The notes under the pieces are model-generated. The model was not told the DNA's origin and did not search any database. It worked only from the letters and a program-made list of their open reading frames with translations. A stretch of DNA of 64,000 nt. Source: Paludibacteraceae bacterium. Lineage in GTDB: Bacteria; Bacteroidota; Bacteroidia; Bacteroidales; Paludibacteraceae. The stretch spans positions 62,001 through 126,000 of the forward strand of contig JAKSNF010000001.1 of assembly GCA_024400115.1 (NCBI GenBank), written 5' to 3'. The translations under genes and the position numbers were made by a program. Positions 61,184 through 64,000 of the stretch are shown in pieces (within the stretch, counting starts at the first letter, position 1; the number at the start of each line of letters is the position of its first letter).

Positions 61184-64000
61184 TTATTTTGTCTCCCCCT
61201 TAGCGGTCTTAATACTACGACGGTTATCTTGTGCCTTTTGAATAGCGTACGAGATAGAAGGAGCAATACACATTGACGAGAATGTACCAACCACCATACC
61301 AATCAACAAAGCGAAGACGAAACCGCGAATATTCTCTCCTCCGAAGAAGAAGATTGCGAGCAGTACAACAATAGTGGACATTGAGGTCGAGAAAGTACGA
61401 CTCAACGTTCTGTTGATGGCATCGTTGATATTCACTTTCTTATCGCGTTTGGGATACAGGCTGATGAACTCACGCAGGCGATCGAAGATAACCACGGTGT
61501 TGTTGATAGAGTAACCGATAACCGTCAAAATAGCAGCTATGAATGCTTGGTCTATTTCCATAGAGAAGGGCATTACCTTCCAAAGGATAGCATACGCACC
61601 GAGAACGAGAATCGTATCATGAGCCAAAGCCGCAATAGAACCTACGGAGTAAGCAAAGTTGCGGAAACGCAGTAAGATATAGAGGAAGATTCCAATTAAG
61701 GCACAAATAACGGCGATGACGGCAGCCTTAGTGATATCGTCTGCAATGGATGCTTCTACCTTTTGCGATTGCATAATTCCGATTTCGGGATTAATCTCGG
61801 TTGATTTGAACTGCTCGAAAGTGATATCCTCATCTAAGTAAGGTTTGCAACCCTCATAGAGGAGAGCTTCTATTTCTGCATCTACGTTCTCACCGTTATC
61901 GTTAACGCGGTAGTTAGTGGAGATACGAACTTGGTTCTCGTTACCAATAGTGATAACGCGTGTAGTAAGGTTCTCGCCCTCTTCATTACGAGTAGCGAAA
62001 GCATCGTTAACGGTTTGATAAACGTCCTCTGTGTTTACCGGTTGAGCAAAACGAATGACGTAGTTACGTCCACCGGAGAAGTCGATACCAAGGTTCAGTT
62101 TGCCGAACATATGTGGGTCTAAGCCGAATATGCCGATGATGCAGAATACACCACCAATGATATACCACAATTTGCGCTTGCCGATCCAGTCAACGTTAAT
62201 ATTCTGGAGGAAATTTTTCATTAACGGAGTAGTGAACGGCAACTCCTTGGCATTCTCACGTTTAGCATAAGCTGATAACCACAGACGCGTTAAGAAGACG
62301 GCAGTGAGGAAGGAGGACACGATACCAATCATATAGGTAACGGCGAAGCCCTTGATAGGACCTGTACCGAAGATAGCCAGAATAGCGCCCGTTAAGAAAG
62401 AGGTTACGTTAGCGTCCACGATAGCGGAGATAGCACCCTTGAAACCATCGTCAATAGCCTTACGCATTTGTTTGCCAGCCTTCATCTCCTCGCGGATACG
62501 TTCGAAGATAAGTACGTTAGCATCAACCGCCATACCCATTGTCAGTACGATACCGGCGATACCCGGCAGGGTCAGAACGGCGGAGAAGGATGTTAAGATA
62601 CCTACCAATAAAATGACGTTGCACAGGAGAGCGGCATCAGCAATCAAACCGGGGATGATACCGTAGTAGAGAATCATGTACAAGAGAATGAGGATAAAGC
62701 CGATAAGGAAGGAAATTAATCCAGCGCGGATTGCTTCTTGACCTAAAGATGGACCAACTACATCTTCTTGGATGATACGAGCAGGAGCGGGCATTTTACC
62801 GGATTTGAGAGTATTGACTAAGTCTTTTGCCTCGTTGACGGTAAAGTTACCTGTAATTTGGCTATTGCCGCCGGCAATTTCGTTTTGAACGGTTGGGAAG
62901 GAATAAACATACCCATCTAAAACGATTGCGATAGACTTATGAATGTTTTGTCCCGTTATTCGTTTCCATTCTCCAGCTCCGTTCGCTTTCATGGACATAG
63001 ACACATTAGCAGAGGAACTGAATTGGCTAAAGTCAACTCTTGCATCATCGATTACGTCTCCCTCTAAGGAGGCACGACCATTGCTATTGGTTTTAAGAGC
63101 GATTAATTGGTAGTATTCTTTTCCTTGATAGAGGTTTCCGTTTTCGTCGAGTTTGGGTTTAATAGTCCAACTGAGGCGTAGGTCGCCGGGTAAGATTTGC
63201 TTAGCAATAGGAGAGGTTAACATCTCCATAACACGAGCGGTGTCAGTAAAGAGGGTTATTCCGACTACCGGACCCGATGCATAATTAACGTCTAATTTTT
63301 CAAAAAGAGGCCCATTACCCATAGCCTCTAAACTGTCACCGGAAGTTTCATCGGCAGCAATCTTAGCTAATTCGTCATTCAGTTTTCTAAAGTTTGGATA
63401 TTTAGATCTATCATTTACATCATAGGTAGTCCAAAACTCGAGGTTAGCGCTACCTTGGAGTAGTTTGCGGACGCGTTCGGGTTCTTTCACGCCGGGCAGT
63501 TCGATAAGGACGCGTCCTGCCTGATTAAGTTTTTGTATATTCGGTTGTACGACGCCAAATCGGTCAATACGCTTGCCAAGCACTCTAAAAGAGTTATCAA
63601 TAGCGCTCTCTACTTCCTTGCGAATATAAGTCTCGACTTCGCTATTAGTGTGCTGTGAATTTGATTTACCATCATATGTTTGAGGAATAGGGAAGATAGT
63701 TGTTAAACTAACTTCCGGATTAGCTTCTGTAAAGGTTTGAATAAAAAGGGTTACAAAATCAGCGTTACTGTTTTTTTGCTTTTCCTTAGCTACGGCCATA
63801 GCATTGGTAAAGGCTTCAGACGTGTTGTGGTTAGACAAAGAACTGAGGACGTCGGGAACACTAACTTCCATGATAACGTTCATACCGCCCTTAAGGTCGA
63901 GACCGAGGTTTAGTTCTTTCTCGCGGCACTCCTTCAGTGTGTAACCAAACCACACTTTTTTGGAAGCCAAAGAATCGAGATAATAATAATACATTTCAGA
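61184..64000 (-). CDS. secDF: Fused SecDF protein translocase subunit, 5'-truncated
   Basis: Uses the proton gradient to complete protein export through SecYEG. About 936 residues are visible; the frame stays open to the window end, so the N-terminal membrane helix (a few dozen residues) is missing. The order is the SecD periplasmic region with LNLGLDLKGGMNVIMEV and the SecD helices with GMAVDANVLIFERIREE. The SecF part follows with LGIDFSGGRNYVI and its helices with GYSINNTVVIFDRLRE. Both copies of the conserved Asp/Arg motifs are present. The SecD-SecF fusion is usual for Bacteroidota. Confidence 0.95.
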   Translation of the reverse strand, partial: SEMYYYYLDSLASKKVWFGYTLKECREKELNLGLDLKGGMNVIMEVSVPDVLSSLSNHNTSEAFTNAMAVAKEKQKNSNADFVTLFIQTFTEANPEVSLTTIFPIPQTYDGKSNSQHTNSEVETYIRKEVESAIDNSFRVLGKRIDRFGVVQPNIQKLNQAGRVLIELPGVKEPERVRKLLQGSANLEFWTTYDVNDRSKYPNFRKLNDELAKIAADETSGDSLEAMGNGPLFEKLDVNYASGPVVGITLFTDTARVMEMLTSPIAKQILPGDLRLSWTIKPKLDENGNLYQGKEYYQLIALKTNSNGRASLEGDVIDDARVDFSQFSSSANVSMSMKANGAGEWKRITGQNIHKSIAIVLDGYVYSFPTVQNEIAGGNSQITGNFTVNEAKDLVNTLKSGKMPAPARIIQEDVVGPSLGQEAIRAGLISFLIGFILILLYMILYYGIIPGLIADAALLCNVILLVGILTSFSAVLTLPGIAGIVLTMGMAVDANVLIFERIREEMKAGKQMRKAIDDGFKGAISAIVDANVTSFLTGAILAIFGTGPIKGFAVTYMIGIVSSFLTAVFLTRLWLSAYAKRENAKELPFTTPLMKNFLQNINVDWIGKRKLWYIIGGVFCIIGIFGLDPHMFGKLNLGIDFSGGRNYVIRFAQPVNTEDVYQTVNDAFATRNEEGENLTTRVITIGNENQVRISTNYRVNDNGENVDAEIEALLYEGCKPYLDEDITFEQFKSTEINPEIGIMQSQKVEASIADDITKAAVIAVICALIGIFLYILLRFRNFAYSVGSIAALAHDTILVLGAYAILWKVMPFSMEIDQAFIAAILTVIGYSINNTVVIFDRLREFISLYPKRDKKVNINDAINRTLSRTFSTSMSTIVVLLAIFFFGGENIRGFVFALLIGMVVGTFSSMCIAPSISYAIQKAQDNRRSIKTAKGETK

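Overview
The window comes from a Bacteroidota genome, most likely order Bacteroidales. Three things support this. Many genes carry the Bacteroidota promoter TTTG-N19/20-TAnnTTTG, and Shine-Dalgarno sequences are mostly absent. Several families are lineage-typical: GldH, PorX, DUF4294, PSP1/RicT-like protein, S16 with a long Ala/Glu tail, a Mrp without its usual CxxC, and fused SecDF. The gene content is Bacteroidales-like: RND efflux, a xylose/arabinofuranose cluster and a capsule cluster. I cannot name a genus.

Layout. 1-1372: end of an unrecognised operon with two small helical proteins and a seven-helix membrane protein with an SH3b tail. 1373-2072: gene-free spacer full of short periodic repeats. 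2073-10593: thiE, then a leftward lipoprotein-acrA-acrB-tolC efflux operon with a divergent AraC regulator, then thiD. 10594-14343: tRNA-Glu, rpsT, a DUF4294 protein and malQ. 14412-16823: CsgG operon with three lipoproteins. 17137-25419: DUF2130, holB, PSP1, gldH, trmB, mrp, a PqqD/HPr-kinase-like pair, DUF975 and HAD. 25409-33713: aldo/keto reductase, then xylB-xylA-xylose symporter-esterase-GH51. 33815-43722: typA, PASTA protein, rluD, porX, rhomboid, HU, adk, obg and a ClC channel. 43704-45792 (minus): xseB, a polyprenyl-phosphate sugar transferase and tsaC. Then a candidate small RNA, pckA and a DUF2059 protein. 49471-57006: rpsP and a polysaccharide cluster (Wzz, Wzx, Wzy, Stealth, three glycosyltransferases). 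57039-64000 (minus): Ca2+ antiporter, ychF, clpX, clpP and secDF, cut by the window end.

How the parts work together. Xylose or arabinoxylan sugars released by GH51 and the esterase would be imported by the symporter, isomerised by XylA and phosphorylated by XylB. PorX and GldH point to a type IX secretion or gliding apparatus in the cell. The capsule cluster has flippase, polymerase, chain-length and transferase functions; its likely initiating transferase lies about 5 kb upstream.

The most unusual feature is repeat structure. More than a dozen arrays of 7-bp or 8-bp tandem words sit at gene ends, and some lie inside genes. They supply stop codons, a signal-peptide core, linkers and a protein tail. 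A separate class of 11-bp-period arrays fills three long spacers. A two-copy hairpin element with paired base changes and a small RNA of about 73 nt with its own promoter and terminator are further candidates for undescribed elements.
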